64,000 nucleotides of DNA, from NCBI GenBank assembly GCA_000525675.1, contig CP002190.1:2914001-2978000 (forward strand), in the 5' to 3' direction. Of this stretch, positions 1 through 7,693 are shown in pieces. Source of the stretch: Bdellovibrio bacteriovorus W. Lineage in GTDB: Bacteria > Bdellovibrionota > Bdellovibrionia > Bdellovibrionales > Bdellovibrionaceae. The position numbers and the translations under genes are program-made. Within the stretch, counting starts at the first letter, position 1; every line of letters starts with the position of its first letter. The notes under the pieces are model-generated. The model did not search any database. It was not told the origin of the DNA and worked only from the letters and a program-made list of their open reading frames with translations.

Positions 1-197
1 TTATCGCCTATTTTTAAAGGACCTAGGTCTTTCAGCTTCACTGAGTACAGAAGAGTTTCCGTAAATTCTTTTTCACCGATCTTCAGCGAAACTTTTCTTT
101 CGACAATAAGTTTAGCTTTAAGGCCAAGCTCAATATCTTTTTCAGAAGGATTTGTAATCGCACCTATATCTACAATGGTTCCAACTATGGCATCCAT
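1..197 (-). CDS. partial hypothetical protein, runs off left edge
   Basis: An open frame starts at an ATG ending at 197 and stays open for 65 codons to the window edge, so the C-terminus is missing. A good ribosome site (ACGAGGT) lies 5 bases before the ATG, which supports the start. The visible part is rich in alternating beta-type residues and lysines (IVDIGAIT near the start, then KAKLIVERKVSLKIG), with no signal peptide. I recognise no family. It belongs to the AT-rich island beside tRNA-Phe. Its upstream region carries a 12-base motif that recurs upstream of the integrase remnant. Confidence 0.6.
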   Translation of the reverse strand, partial: MDAIVGTIVDIGAITNPSEKDIELGLKAKLIVERKVSLKIGEKEFTETLLYSVKLKDLGPLKIGD

Positions 198-452
198 TTT
201 TACCTCGTAAGCTGCACATTAATCGCTGATGGAGCAGCTACCTATTCAGCTACAAAGGTAAATAGGGGTTCGCGTTTTCAAATTTTGATTATTTTTTTGG
301 GACTATTTTGTAAGTTGGCCGCCGTATTACTATACGGCGGCCAAACAACAATTTTGGACTAGACTAAACAACTATTGTATTGAAATAAATAGACCTGTAT
401 TTATAGACTAAATTTAGAGTTTTATTACTGACGAAAAACCAAAGGTTAATTC

Positions 453-623
453 ATGCATTTAGCAACAATTGCAAATATTTGCACAATTCTTTCTCTAATT
501 TGTTCACTATTTATTGGCTATTCAGTTTTAAAATTAAGACAGTCTGTTTCTCAAAGCGGTGATGGAAATACAAATGGAATGCAAACCGCAAAGGGAAACA
601 ACAACCGCCAATCAATCAATTAA
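453..623 (+). CDS. small membrane protein upstream of ABC-3C genes
   Basis: This short frame encodes 56 residues. Residues about 4-26 are strongly hydrophobic (one membrane segment, N-terminus probably outside). A polar tail follows, with two Gly/Asn/Gln units (GDGNTNGMQ and GNNNRQ). The next protein begins with a similar IDGDNNTQ motif, so the pair may contact each other. A weak ribosome site (AAAGG, 441-445) precedes the ATG, and the stop is 6 bases before the next start, which suggests co-translation. No known family is recognised. Being a fourth component of the ABC-3C system is an inference from position and the shared motif. Confidence 0.6.
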   Translation: MHLATIANICTILSLICSLFIGYSVLKLRQSVSQSGDGNTNGMQTAKGNNNRQSIN

Positions 624-629
624 GCTCAC

Positions 630-1184
630 ATGGCGGAAAAAACACAAAACATAGACGGCGATAATAATACGCAAGTATACATTGAGAAGATGTTGGCTGG
701 ACTGGGAAATGTTTCATCTACACTTGCCACGCTTATGCCTAAAATTGCAGCTCTTAGTGATAATTCCGATATCACCGACGACGATACCGTACCTTACGAC
801 ATCGAAAAAAAAATCACTCATAATGATTTAAAGGGATGTGGTCCGCTCATCGTTGAATACCATTCTTATGGTACCCAAATTGATACTATTTACTCGGAGT
901 ACAATGAAGGAAAGCCGGGCTCAACAAAAAAACTCTTTAAATACTTCAAGGATAAGTATTTAAATCGACGAGCCGCTATAATTTCGAAGAATAAGGGACG
1001 CGACGAGATGGAAGTCATCAGAGAGAATTCTGACGATATTCTTCTTGGCATTATTGGGGAACTGGTGGCAGATTTAAGATCCTCCAATAATTTGAGCATT
1101 TCGGTTGAAGAAATTGGACCTTGCGCAAGCGCGGTGGTTTGCCACGCATTTATTCAGTGTAAGATTTTAGAGAAGCCAAAATGA
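630..1184 (+). CDS. ABC-3C system C-terminal-domain (CTD) component
   Basis: The protein has 184 residues. The C-terminal part fits the CTD partner of ABC-three-component systems: a block around residues 56-69 (YDIEKKITHNDLKG), an IRENSDDIL block at 130-138, and the ending CHAFIQCKILEKP at 171-183, which matches the family ending of the type DAFIxCKIxENP. The N-terminus carries IDGDNNTQ (8-15), a motif related to the tail of the upstream small membrane protein. ABC-3C systems were predicted from genome context to be conflict or defence systems; the biochemical role of this subunit is unknown. It overlaps the next gene by 4 bases (ATGA), so the operon is translationally coupled. No clear ribosome site precedes its ATG. 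Confidence 0.82.
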   Translation: MAEKTQNIDGDNNTQVYIEKMLAGLGNVSSTLATLMPKIAALSDNSDITDDDTVPYDIEKKITHNDLKGCGPLIVEYHSYGTQIDTIYSEYNEGKPGSTKKLFKYFKDKYLNRRAAIISKNKGRDEMEVIRENSDDILLGIIGELVADLRSSNNLSISVEEIGPCASAVVCHAFIQCKILEKPK

Positions 1185-1423
1185 TAGTAGATAGCGATTT
1201 ACATCCGGAGAAAAATATCTTTTTCATCTCTGCGATGATTTTGGATCAACTATCAAAAATGAAAACCCGAAATATTGAAATTTTTGAACTGTTCAATCTG
1301 TACAACAAAAATAATATCTCTAAAATTTCTTTTGATTACTTACTACTATCTCTAGACTGGCTTTTTTTGCTCGGCTTAATCAATTTAGACGCAAAGGGAA
1401 ACATAGTTTATGTATCTCCATAA
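1181..1423 (+). CDS. ABC-3C system middle component, MC6-like
   Basis: The product has 80 residues and resembles the short winged-helix-like middle components of ABC-3C systems: the N-terminal DLHPEKNIFFISAMIL stretch and the C-terminal LLLSLDWLFLLGLINL are typical of the MC6 group. Such components link the ATPase to the CTD protein in predicted conflict systems. The start overlaps the CTD gene stop (ATGA), and the end overlaps the ATPase start by 14 bases, so the three genes are one tightly coupled unit. The assignment to MC6 rather than a neighbouring MC subgroup rests on memory of the family pattern. Confidence 0.8.
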   Translation: MIVDSDLHPEKNIFFISAMILDQLSKMKTRNIEIFELFNLYNKNNISKISFDYLLLSLDWLFLLGLINLDAKGNIVYVSP

Positions 1424-3098
1424 GTTAGTAATAAATACCAATAAGGGCGTCTTGCGTGAAGTTCCATTTAAAAAGGGTCTTAACTTAATTGTAGATCGCA
1501 CAACTTCTACAAAAAGAAACGAATCTGGAAATAATGTCGGCAAAACTACTTTTTTGAGAATTATCGACTTCTGCCTCGGTGGAGATAAAGATCCAATTTA
1601 CACGGATCGGGAATTCAAAAAGAAGAATCAATCAATATATGATTTTCTTTTCAATAATGAAGTAAATTTTGACCTCTTCGTGGAAACAAAAAAAGGTACG
1701 ATCCATAGAATCAATAGACCTATAGACGGTAAAGCATCCATTGATGGTGTCCCAATGACGTCAGAGAAGAAATTTACTGAACAACTAATGCTTTTGATGT
1801 TCGGATGCAACGTCGGTAAACCAAGTTTCGGCCAATTGATGAATAAATTCATTAGAATCGAAAACGATCAGATTGAGAATGCTTTGTATTTTCTTTTTTC
1901 GATGTCTGATCGAAGTGACTATGAAGCACTATTCATGTTTTTATTTGGATTCAGAGACACAGGCTTGTTGGCGAAAAAACGTGTCCAGATCGATAAAATA
2001 AAAAAACTGCGAAAGAATCTAGAGTCATTTACTGTCTCCACGAATGATCTTGAGCAACAAATTCACTTGATAAATACTGATCTTCAAAAGTTGGAAGAAG
2101 AAAAAACCAATTTAAATATTTTTAAAAATGCCGAAGAGGATTTGTCTGAATTAAGAGTAGTTCAAAGTAATATCGTTGGTATTAAAACAGAGTTGTCGAA
2201 ATTGAACGTTCGCCTTGCTGTTGGCAAGGAAGCTCTTGCGCAACTCTACTCATCAAAGTCAAAAGTGAACACAGACACTATTAAGGCAATTTATGAGCAG
2301 GCGAAAACTAATGTTGCTGGGCTTTCCAAAAAATTTGAAGATGTAGTCAATTTTCACAATCAAATGGTCGACAGCAAAACAAAATTTATCGAAGGATCTT
2401 TGAAAACAACAGAGGATCTTCTTGCCGATCTAAGACATAAATTAAGCGGACTTGCCAACGCCGAAGCTGGTCTTCTAAAGCGAGTTGAAAATAAGGGGTT
2501 ACTTGGCGAGTACGACAATGTAAACGCAAAACTCCAAGAAAAGTCGCGAGAAAAGGGTCAGAAGGAAGGACTTTTGGAAAGTCTCACAGCTTTCAATACC
2601 AGCCTACAAACCGCCGCTGTAGAGCTTGCCAAAATTAACGACAGTCTCTTTGAGTTTGATAAAGCATTCAAAGATAACTTGAAAAAGTTTAATGAATACT
2701 TTTCCGATTTTTCTGAAAAGCTATATGGTGATCGATACTATGTCTCTGTCACGAGAGTTCCTAACGAGACAACGGAAAACTATCTGCTAGATATCGGCAA
2801 CTTGAAAGAAAATATGGGCACAGGTAAAAAGAAAGCTCAGATATCTGCTCTGGATCTTGCCTATTTAAAGTACTCTCAAGAATCTGAACTTAGACTACCT
2901 CTTTTTGTGGTGCATGATCAGCTTGAAACCGTATTTGAAACTCAGATTGGAACCCTGTTTGATCTAGCTAACTCAGTAAGTGGTCAGTTTATCGTAGCTG
3001 TCTTAAGCGACAAGTTGCATCTAATGGATCCTAAAGTTGTCGAAGCTAATACTATTTTGACTCTTTCACAAAACGATAAGTTATTCAAAATTCCGTAA
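1410..3098 (+). CDS. ABC-3C system ATPase (DUF2326-type SMC/Rad50-like)
   Basis: The protein has 562 residues. Walker A is GNNVGKTT at 40-47, followed by the characteristic FLRIIDFCLGG. A long coiled coil covers roughly residues 190-430. Near the end, GTGKK (470-474) precedes the Walker B-like segment LFVVHDQLE (498-506), with H502, D503 and E506 as in DUF2326 ATPases. These are the motor subunits of ABC-3C systems and are thought to act on nucleic acids or to sense invasion; the exact activity is unproven. It is the last gene of the four-gene unit and is followed by a terminator. Base composition is clearly AT-rich, consistent with horizontal origin. Confidence 0.88.
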   Translation: MYLHKLVINTNKGVLREVPFKKGLNLIVDRTTSTKRNESGNNVGKTTFLRIIDFCLGGDKDPIYTDREFKKKNQSIYDFLFNNEVNFDLFVETKKGTIHRINRPIDGKASIDGVPMTSEKKFTEQLMLLMFGCNVGKPSFGQLMNKFIRIENDQIENALYFLFSMSDRSDYEALFMFLFGFRDTGLLAKKRVQIDKIKKLRKNLESFTVSTNDLEQQIHLINTDLQKLEEEKTNLNIFKNAEEDLSELRVVQSNIVGIKTELSKLNVRLAVGKEALAQLYSSKSKVNTDTIKAIYEQAKTNVAGLSKKFEDVVNFHNQMVDSKTKFIEGSLKTTEDLLADLRHKLSGLANAEAGLLKRVENKGLLGEYDNVNAKLQEKSREKGQKEGLLESLTAFNTSLQTAAVELAKINDSLFEFDKAFKDNLKKFNEYFSDFSEKLYGDRYYVSVTRVPNETTENYLLDIGNLKENMGTGKKKAQISALDLAYLKYSQESELRLPLFVVHDQLETVFETQIGTLFDLANSVSGQFIVAVLSDKLHLMDPKVVEANTILTLSQNDKLFKIP

Positions 3099-3130
3099 AC
3101 AAGGATCCCGATAAGAGGGTCCTTTTGTTT
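3097..3130 (+). terminator. terminator after ABC-3C operon
   Basis: The stem AAGGAtCCC/GGGTCCTT (one bulge) is flanked by AAAC/GTTT and followed by a T-rich tract. It begins at the stop codon of the ABC ATPase and separates this operon from the next gene. Confidence 0.7.
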
Positions 3131-3194
3131 AAATTTGATACACCTTTTGCACTTCTCGTACCCCATATTAAATGGCGATGGCCGAGGAGTTCAA

Positions 3195-3599
3195 ATGATC
3201 AAACAAGCGCAAATAGTTACAGACGAGTTAATTCAAGTGATGAACGTTGGAAAAAAGGCGGGAATCTCAAAGCGTTCCCTATGCTTCATTATAATGAGTA
3301 ATGCTGCCCTCTACCTAATCGACGTCGATAGAGATTCGTTCTTGAATGCGGTAGCCGGAACAAGACAAGCGGTAAAAAGAATGGGGATGGCGGGTCCAAA
3401 GGACTTTAAGGGACCTATTGCCTACTCTGACCAACAATATATCGCTGTGGCGGTTGCCATTAGAAATGCAGTAAATATGTCTATTTCGAAGGGAGCATCT
3501 CGCCAGTTATTTTTCGACCTAACATTTAGGGTCTTCGCACCAGATTTTTTGTATGACAGCCCGAAATGGTTCAATCAGTACATAAAGAGACTACTCTAA
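3195..3599 (+). CDS. hypothetical protein, 134 aa
   Basis: The frame is open from 3135, but the ATG at 3195 is preceded by a strong ribosome site (GAGGAG, 8 bases upstream), so I take that start. The protein is soluble-looking and mostly helical, with a basic middle (TRQAVKRMGM) and an aromatic C-terminus (FLYDSPKWFNQYIKRLL). I recognise no family. It stands between two terminators, so it is a single-gene transcription unit in the island. It could be a regulator or accessory of the defence genes, but nothing in the sequence shows this. Confidence 0.65.
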   Translation: MIKQAQIVTDELIQVMNVGKKAGISKRSLCFIIMSNAALYLIDVDRDSFLNAVAGTRQAVKRMGMAGPKDFKGPIAYSDQQYIAVAVAIRNAVNMSISKGASRQLFFDLTFRVFAPDFLYDSPKWFNQYIKRLL

Positions 3600-3614
3600 A
3601 AAATATTTGGCATC

Positions 3615-3641
3615 TCGGGGGAGTTCTCTCCCCCTTTTTTT
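3615..3641 (+). terminator. strong terminator after the 134-aa gene
   Basis: A perfect 7-bp stem GGGGGAG/CTCCCCC (3617-3623 with 3628-3634) with a TTCT loop is followed by a run of T residues. Confidence 0.85.
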
Positions 3642-3684
3642 CCAGCCTACTTCGATAGTCACATCGTATGACGACGGCTGGAAC

Positions 3685-3708
3685 AAAATGGATGTCCTTA
3701 TCCATTTT
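3685..3708. repeat. perfect 9-bp inverted repeat
   Basis: AAAATGGAT and ATCCATTTT flank a 6-base spacer (GTCCTT). It lies in the gap between the island genes and the integrase remnant, with no T tract. It could be an operator, a recombinase site or a small hairpin. Confidence 0.5.
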
Positions 3709-3753
3709 GAGCAAAATAAATTTCGGTGTAACAAATGGTCTTAAGAATACATT

Positions 3754-3780
3754 GGTGTGGTAGCTCAGTTGGTATAACCA
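3754..3780 (+). other. tRNA 5'-half fragment
   Basis: Positions 3758-3774 match 17 bases of the tRNA-Phe acceptor/D-arm region (TGGTAGCTCAGTTGGTA), but in the opposite orientation to the intact tRNA-Phe at 4663-4738. The fragment is followed by unrelated sequence, with no anticodon or T-arm, so it is not a functional tRNA. It abuts the 3' end of the broken integrase gene and is likely a scar of element integration or rearrangement. Confidence 0.55.
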
Positions 3781-3789
3781 AGTGCCAAG

Positions 3790-4502
3790 TCATTCTTCGG
3801 ACAGTTTTCGCAGGTATTTTTCGAAGCGGCGCTGTTTGTATTTCTCAAAGCTTGTAGAAAGTCGCTTATGGCCCATTTGAATACTTGCCTGAGTAAATGT
3901 GCCACCATTATCTTCGATCCAATCAATAAATGATTTCCGACCAGACATCAATCCAATGCCTTTACCTATTTTTTTCAAATCATTGTAAGTTGGTTTAACT
4001 AAGTCTTTGGATTTAATAACCTCGAGTGCGTGAATTTGCTCGGGATACTCAGCGACAATGAATTTGAATCTATCAATATGGCTTGCTTAGAGTTGTCCGA
4101 GTATTTTTCCGGAAAGATTTTAAGCTTTGCAACCATCTTCAGAACAAATTCGATATGACAAATAACTTTGCAAAAATATTTTTCAGTTCCAAAAAATTCT
4201 GCCTTTACCCGTTGGTGAAAATCTCGAACATCATCTTCGGGAGTGTATTGACCATTAGCAGTTATTTCGCGGTTGGCTCTCTCGGCAGCCCTTAATCTGG
4301 AGTCAATTTCTTTGGTTTCACGATTTTTTTCGTTCAAATCTTGAACCAAGCGCAAATTGCCTTCAGTACTGCCGGTATTTTTAAAACCAATTAGGTGCCA
4401 ATCAGACGCTTTTATATAAACGTCTTTCTTTTTGCCGTTTTTATAGTCCTGTCTGTACAAATAGACCTTATTGCCTCGAGTTCTACAAAAGTAGCTCGCC
4501 AT
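3790..4502 (-). pseudogene. tyrosine recombinase/integrase remnant (frameshifted, shortened)
   Basis: Two frames together make an integrase. The 5' part (3999-4502, 167 codons) encodes an N-terminal region (MASYFCRTRGNKVYLYRQ) and the arm-binding helices. The 3' part is open in another frame from about 4085 to the stop at 3790. It encodes GRKSFIDWIEDNG and then QMGHKRLSTSFEKY, the C-terminal Arg, LGH-type His and catalytic Tyr box. The frame changes near 4070-4095. The stretch that should carry the first catalytic Arg is missing or too short, so the enzyme is almost certainly dead. It reads away from tRNA-Phe, the usual layout of a tRNA-targeting element. Confidence 0.75.
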
Positions 4503-4543
4503 AGATTTCTCCTTGAGACGAGGTGGTACAAATTCTTCGAGGT

Positions 4544-4555
4544 TAAATAGGGGTT
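4544..4555 (-). promoter_or_regulatory. 12-base motif shared with position 259-270
   Basis: The sense-strand sequence AACCCCTATTTA lies about 42 bases before the integrase start. The same 12 bases occur at 259-270, about 62 bases before the start of the partial gene at the left edge. Both copies are upstream of minus-strand island genes, so it may be a promoter element or an operator of a common island regulator. Confidence 0.4.
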
Positions 4556-4572
4556 TGAAGAATTAAAAAAAT

Positions 4573-4603
4573 ACCGACAACACCGACACAAGGATCACCG
4601 ACA
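4573..4603. repeat. three ACCGACA direct repeats between integrase and tRNA-Phe
   Basis: ACCGACA occurs at 4573-4579, 4582-4588 and 4597-4603. The middle copy is part of a 13-base sequence (4583-4595) repeated exactly in the tRNA-Phe anticodon-arm region (4689-4701). Position and form fit integrase arm/core binding sites or a repressor operator. Confidence 0.45.
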
Positions 4604-4612
4604 TATTTTAGA

Positions 4613-4643
4613 CAAAAAAAATCCCGCTGAGAGGCGGGATTTA
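4613..4643 (-). terminator. terminator of tRNA-Phe
   Basis: On the minus strand, AAATCCCGC-CTCTCA-GCGGGATTT is followed by a T run, starting about 20 bases after the tRNA-Phe CCA end. Confidence 0.85.
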
Positions 4644-4662
4644 AGATTCAAGCTAAGAAAAA

Positions 4663-4738
<76 letters not shown>

Positions 4739-4762
4739 ACTGGAATGTTCAAAGAGACCAAG

Positions 4763-4792
4763 AACTTATCTTTTGGTCCCTTTGATGTCAAC
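4763..4792 (-). promoter_or_regulatory. candidate promoter of tRNA-Phe
   Basis: The minus strand has TTGACA (4792-4787) and, 17-18 bases on, ATAAGT/TAAGTT as a weak -10 box. The predicted start would give a leader of roughly 15-20 bases before the tRNA. Confidence 0.4.
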
Positions 4793-4794
4793 AA

Positions 4795-5958
4795 TTAGGC
4801 TTTATCAAATGCATTTTTTAGATCTTCAATAAGATCCTCTAAGTCCTCAACCCCTACTGAAAGGCGAATAAGAGAGTCATCAATCCCCAGCTGCTTTCTC
4901 ATCTCTGGAGCTACGGAAGCGTGCGTCATAATGGCCGGGTGCTCAATCAAGCTCTCAACTCCCCCAAGGCTCTCCGCTAAAGAAAAAACATTCATGTTTT
5001 CTAGAAGCTTTCGCGCAGATTCCAAGCCACCTTTGATATAGAAAGTGATCATGCCGCCAAAACCACTCATTTGCTCTTTCGCTAATGAATGTTGTGGGTG
5101 AGATTCCAATCCAGGGTATAGAACTTTCTCCACTTTAGGATGAGATTCTAAGAACTTCGCAACGGCCATCGCATTTTCTTGGTGAGCTTTCATACGAAGA
5201 GGAAGAGTCTTTAAACTTCTTAAGCACATAAAAGCCTCGAAAGGACTTTGCGTAGCTCCGATTCCGTTACTTAAGAATGCCATGCGCTCAGCGATGTCTT
5301 CGCGAGATGTAACTGCGATTCCACCCACTACGTCACTATGACCTCCGATATATTTAGTCGCCGAATGAACAACAATGTCAGCACCTAAATCCAATGGCTT
5401 CTGGAAATAAGGACTCATGAAAGTGTTATCAACTGCCACAATGATTCCTTTTGCTTTAGCAATCGCAGAGATCTTTTTTATATCTACTAGCTTCAGAGTG
5501 GGATTTGTTGGTGTTTCAAGCCATACCATTTTTGTGTTTGGCTGAATGGCTTTTTCAAAGTTTTCAGGATGAGTCAGATCAATAAACGAAAACTCAATAC
5601 CATTATGCTTAATGATACGGTTGAACATACGATTTGTACCACCGTACATATCGTCCATTGCAATCACGTGATCGCCTGCTTTAAACATATGAAGAATTGT
5701 CGCCGTTGCTGCACTTCCAGAAGAAAATGCAAAACCAAACTTACCGTTTTCAAGACTTGCTAGGCAATCTTCGTAAGCTTTGCGCGTAGGATTGTGGGTA
5801 CGAGAATACTCCCATCCTTTATGCACGCCAGGAGACTCCTGTACGAATGTCGATGTCATATAAATCGGAGTCATGATCGCACCCGTTGTCGGATCAGGCG
5901 ACTGTCCCGCATGAATTGCACGTGTAGCAAAACCCATTTTATCGTTCATCTTTTTCAT
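4795..5958 (-). CDS. cystathionine gamma-lyase / gamma-synthase (PLP enzyme)
   Basis: The protein has 387 residues, the usual length for the Cys/Met-metabolism PLP family. The PLP lysine is K202 in HSATKYIGGHSD; SSGSAA (79-84) and YGGTNR are phosphate- and substrate-loop motifs. It lies 14 bases after a cystathionine beta-synthase-like gene. The pair therefore fits reverse transsulfuration (homocysteine to cystathionine to cysteine), which favours gamma-lyase over gamma-synthase; sequence alone cannot exclude the synthase activity. I chose the first ATG because AAAGGG lies a suitable distance upstream; an in-frame ATG at 5949 is the alternative. Confidence 0.88.
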   Translation of the reverse strand: MKKMNDKMGFATRAIHAGQSPDPTTGAIMTPIYMTSTFVQESPGVHKGWEYSRTHNPTRKAYEDCLASLENGKFGFAFSSGSAATATILHMFKAGDHVIAMDDMYGGTNRMFNRIIKHNGIEFSFIDLTHPENFEKAIQPNTKMVWLETPTNPTLKLVDIKKISAIAKAKGIIVAVDNTFMSPYFQKPLDLGADIVVHSATKYIGGHSDVVGGIAVTSREDIAERMAFLSNGIGATQSPFEAFMCLRSLKTLPLRMKAHQENAMAVAKFLESHPKVEKVLYPGLESHPQHSLAKEQMSGFGGMITFYIKGGLESARKLLENMNVFSLAESLGGVESLIEHPAIMTHASVAPEMRKQLGIDDSLIRLSVGVEDLEDLIEDLKNAFDKA

Positions 5959-5972
5959 CTTAAATAACCCTT

Positions 5973-7013
5973 TTATTTTAATTTCTTAAGAGCTTCTTCA
6001 GCAGAAATCACAACGTTAAATGCATCTTTAATCTCTGACTCAGCGAGAAGTTCATTTTCTACCATCCACTGATCGTTAAATGCTTTGCTCAAGTATTGGC
6101 GTCCACTGTCTGGGAAGATCACTACAATATTCTGTGGCGTCTCAATATCCTTCGCCCATTGCATCGCACCGATTAAAGCTGCAGCACTAGATGGACCTAC
6201 TAATAGTCCTTCTTCAGCAACTAGTCGACGGGTCATTGAAAAAATATCTTTATCAGCCACACGCACAAAGCCATCGTAACGGTCTAAATGCACGTTTCCT
6301 GGGAGCATATCTTCACCAATGCCCTCCACCTTGTACGATCCAGGTGGGTCCACTATCTTTTTGTGGTAATAAAGATCGTATAAAATTGATCCAATTGGAT
6401 CAGCACAAACTACTTTGACGTCCTTATTCTGCTCTTTAAGATACTTTGCACATCCAGAAAGAGTTCCGCCCGTTCCTGCGCCACCAACCAAGATATTCAC
6501 CTTACCATCTGTTTGATCCCAGATTTCTGGACCCGTGGTTTGGTAATGTCTTTCTGGATTGTCATTATTGAAAAACTGATTTGCCAAGAATCCACCCGGA
6601 ATTGATTCCGCAATTTTCTTAGACACTGAATAGTGACTCATTGGATCTTCTGGATCTACCATCGGAGTAATGACAACCTGAGCTCCATAAGCTCTTAAGA
6701 TCGCTCTTTTTTCATCACTCATCTTCTGAGGCATTACAAATATACATTTATAACCCTTCACCGCTGCAACAAGTGCAAGTCCAACCCCCGTATTACCAGA
6801 AGTCGCCTCAACAATCGTGCCGCCTGGCTTCAGATCTCCGCGCTTTTCAGCCTCTTCGATCATTGCCACAGCAACACGATCCTTAATACTTCCACCTGGG
6901 TTGAAGTATTCTACTTTTGCGAAATAGTTATGCTTCTGTTCAGCCGTAACGCGATTTAACTTAACAAGCGGCGTGTGCCCAACGGTTTCTAAAATCGTAT
7001 TCATCACTTTCAT
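5973..7013 (-). CDS. cystathionine beta-synthase (catalytic domain only)
   Basis: The PLP lysine is K44 in NPGGSIKDR; SGNTGV and GGAGTGGT form the substrate and phosphate loops. The downstream block PDSGRQYLSKAFNDQWM is typical of cystathionine beta-synthase rather than O-acetylserine sulfhydrylase. It makes cystathionine from serine and homocysteine. At 346 residues it lacks the C-terminal regulatory CBS-domain pair of the eukaryotic enzyme, as in most bacterial forms. It is cotranscribed with the downstream lyase and with the upstream 68-residue gene, whose stop is only 5 bases away. Confidence 0.88.
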   Translation of the reverse strand: MKVMNTILETVGHTPLVKLNRVTAEQKHNYFAKVEYFNPGGSIKDRVAVAMIEEAEKRGDLKPGGTIVEATSGNTGVGLALVAAVKGYKCIFVMPQKMSDEKRAILRAYGAQVVITPMVDPEDPMSHYSVSKKIAESIPGGFLANQFFNNDNPERHYQTTGPEIWDQTDGKVNILVGGAGTGGTLSGCAKYLKEQNKDVKVVCADPIGSILYDLYYHKKIVDPPGSYKVEGIGEDMLPGNVHLDRYDGFVRVADKDIFSMTRRLVAEEGLLVGPSSAAALIGAMQWAKDIETPQNIVVIFPDSGRQYLSKAFNDQWMVENELLAESEIKDAFNVVISAEEALKKLK

Positions 7014-7018
7014 TTTTC

Positions 7019-7225
7019 TTATCTCTCAATCTCAGGATGTGTTTCGTTGTTAAAACAAAGTTTGTTCATTGATTCTAAAACTGTATTCATTTGAGTCAGA
7101 TTATCCTCGGAATAGGCAATCCCTAAGCCTGCGGTCAATTTCATTACAAGCGCCTGATCTGGCTGATCTTTTAAAAGTTCGTCAACAAGATGACCTAAAC
7201 TTTCTTTTACCAATACGTCTGTCAC
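7019..7225 (-). CDS. small hypothetical protein, 68 aa
   Basis: A GTG start is preceded by a very strong ribosome site (AGGAGGAGCTT), which makes this a real gene rather than a shadow. The product is acidic and helical, with LVDELLKDQPDQALVMKLTAGLGIAYSE, and has no membrane segment or metal motif. It ends 5 bases before the cystathionine beta-synthase start and begins 30 bases after TadC. A role in either system is possible; none is shown by the sequence. Confidence 0.65.
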   Translation of the reverse strand: MTDVLVKESLGHLVDELLKDQPDQALVMKLTAGLGIAYSEDNLTQMNTVLESMNKLCFNNETHPEIER

Positions 7226-7255
7226 AAGCTCCTCCTCATCGCGGGCCTTACTGTA

Positions 7256-7693
7256 TCATCCGGACCCCAAAGAGTGAAAAAGATTGTTCATTAAGGGCCC
7301 AAAAAGGAGTGCCAAAAAGGCGGGAAATTGAAAGAGAAGCAAAGGAATCATCAAAATAAATGGCAGGCGAGCAAGCTTATCATTTATTTCTTCGCCACAA
7401 GCCTCCACAATCTCCTCCTCTAGCTGCATGAGCGTGTTATAAACACTCTCTCCCTGCAATCCCTTCTCTAGAACGGTCAGCAGAGCTCGTCGATAGGGGG
7501 ATTTAAAGGACTTCACCAACTCATCCGGGCTTCGTCCTTGCTCCAAAAACGCAAGCCACGTGAGCACTGAGGTCGAAAATTCCCCTTCATTATGTTTTAT
7601 ATACTCAACAATCCCCATTTTTATGGATCGCCCCTGTTCTATTCCCCGCTTCACGCCCATTAAAAGCTCTAAGGGCGGCGCTAAACCTTCCAC
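7256..7693 (-). CDS. TadC-like type II secretion F-domain protein
   Basis: The product has 145 residues from a GTG start that is preceded by AAGGAGG; the frame is open to an ATG at 7723, but that start has a weaker site. The conserved F-domain pattern is visible (LLMGVKRGIEQGRS, FLEQGRSPDELVKSF, EEIVEACGEE), and it ends in one or two membrane segments (LPFILMIPLLLFQFPAFLALLFGPLM). TadC pairs with TadB as the inner-membrane platform of Tad/Flp pili. It is short for a full TadC (about 300 residues) and corresponds to its C-terminal F domain. Its start overlaps the end of TadB. Confidence 0.75.
   Translation of the reverse strand: MEGLAPPLELLMGVKRGIEQGRSIKMGIVEYIKHNEGEFSTSVLTWLAFLEQGRSPDELVKSFKSPYRRALLTVLEKGLQGESVYNTLMQLEEEIVEACGEEINDKLARLPFILMIPLLLFQFPAFLALLFGPLMNNLFHSLGSG

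Noticed and set aside
3790-4502. active integrase
   Set aside because: The frame shift and the missing central catalytic region mean it cannot be a complete enzyme as read.
4573-4603. ACCGACA repeats as a CRISPR array
   Set aside because: Only three 7-base units with uneven 2- and 8-base spacers; no cas genes nearby.
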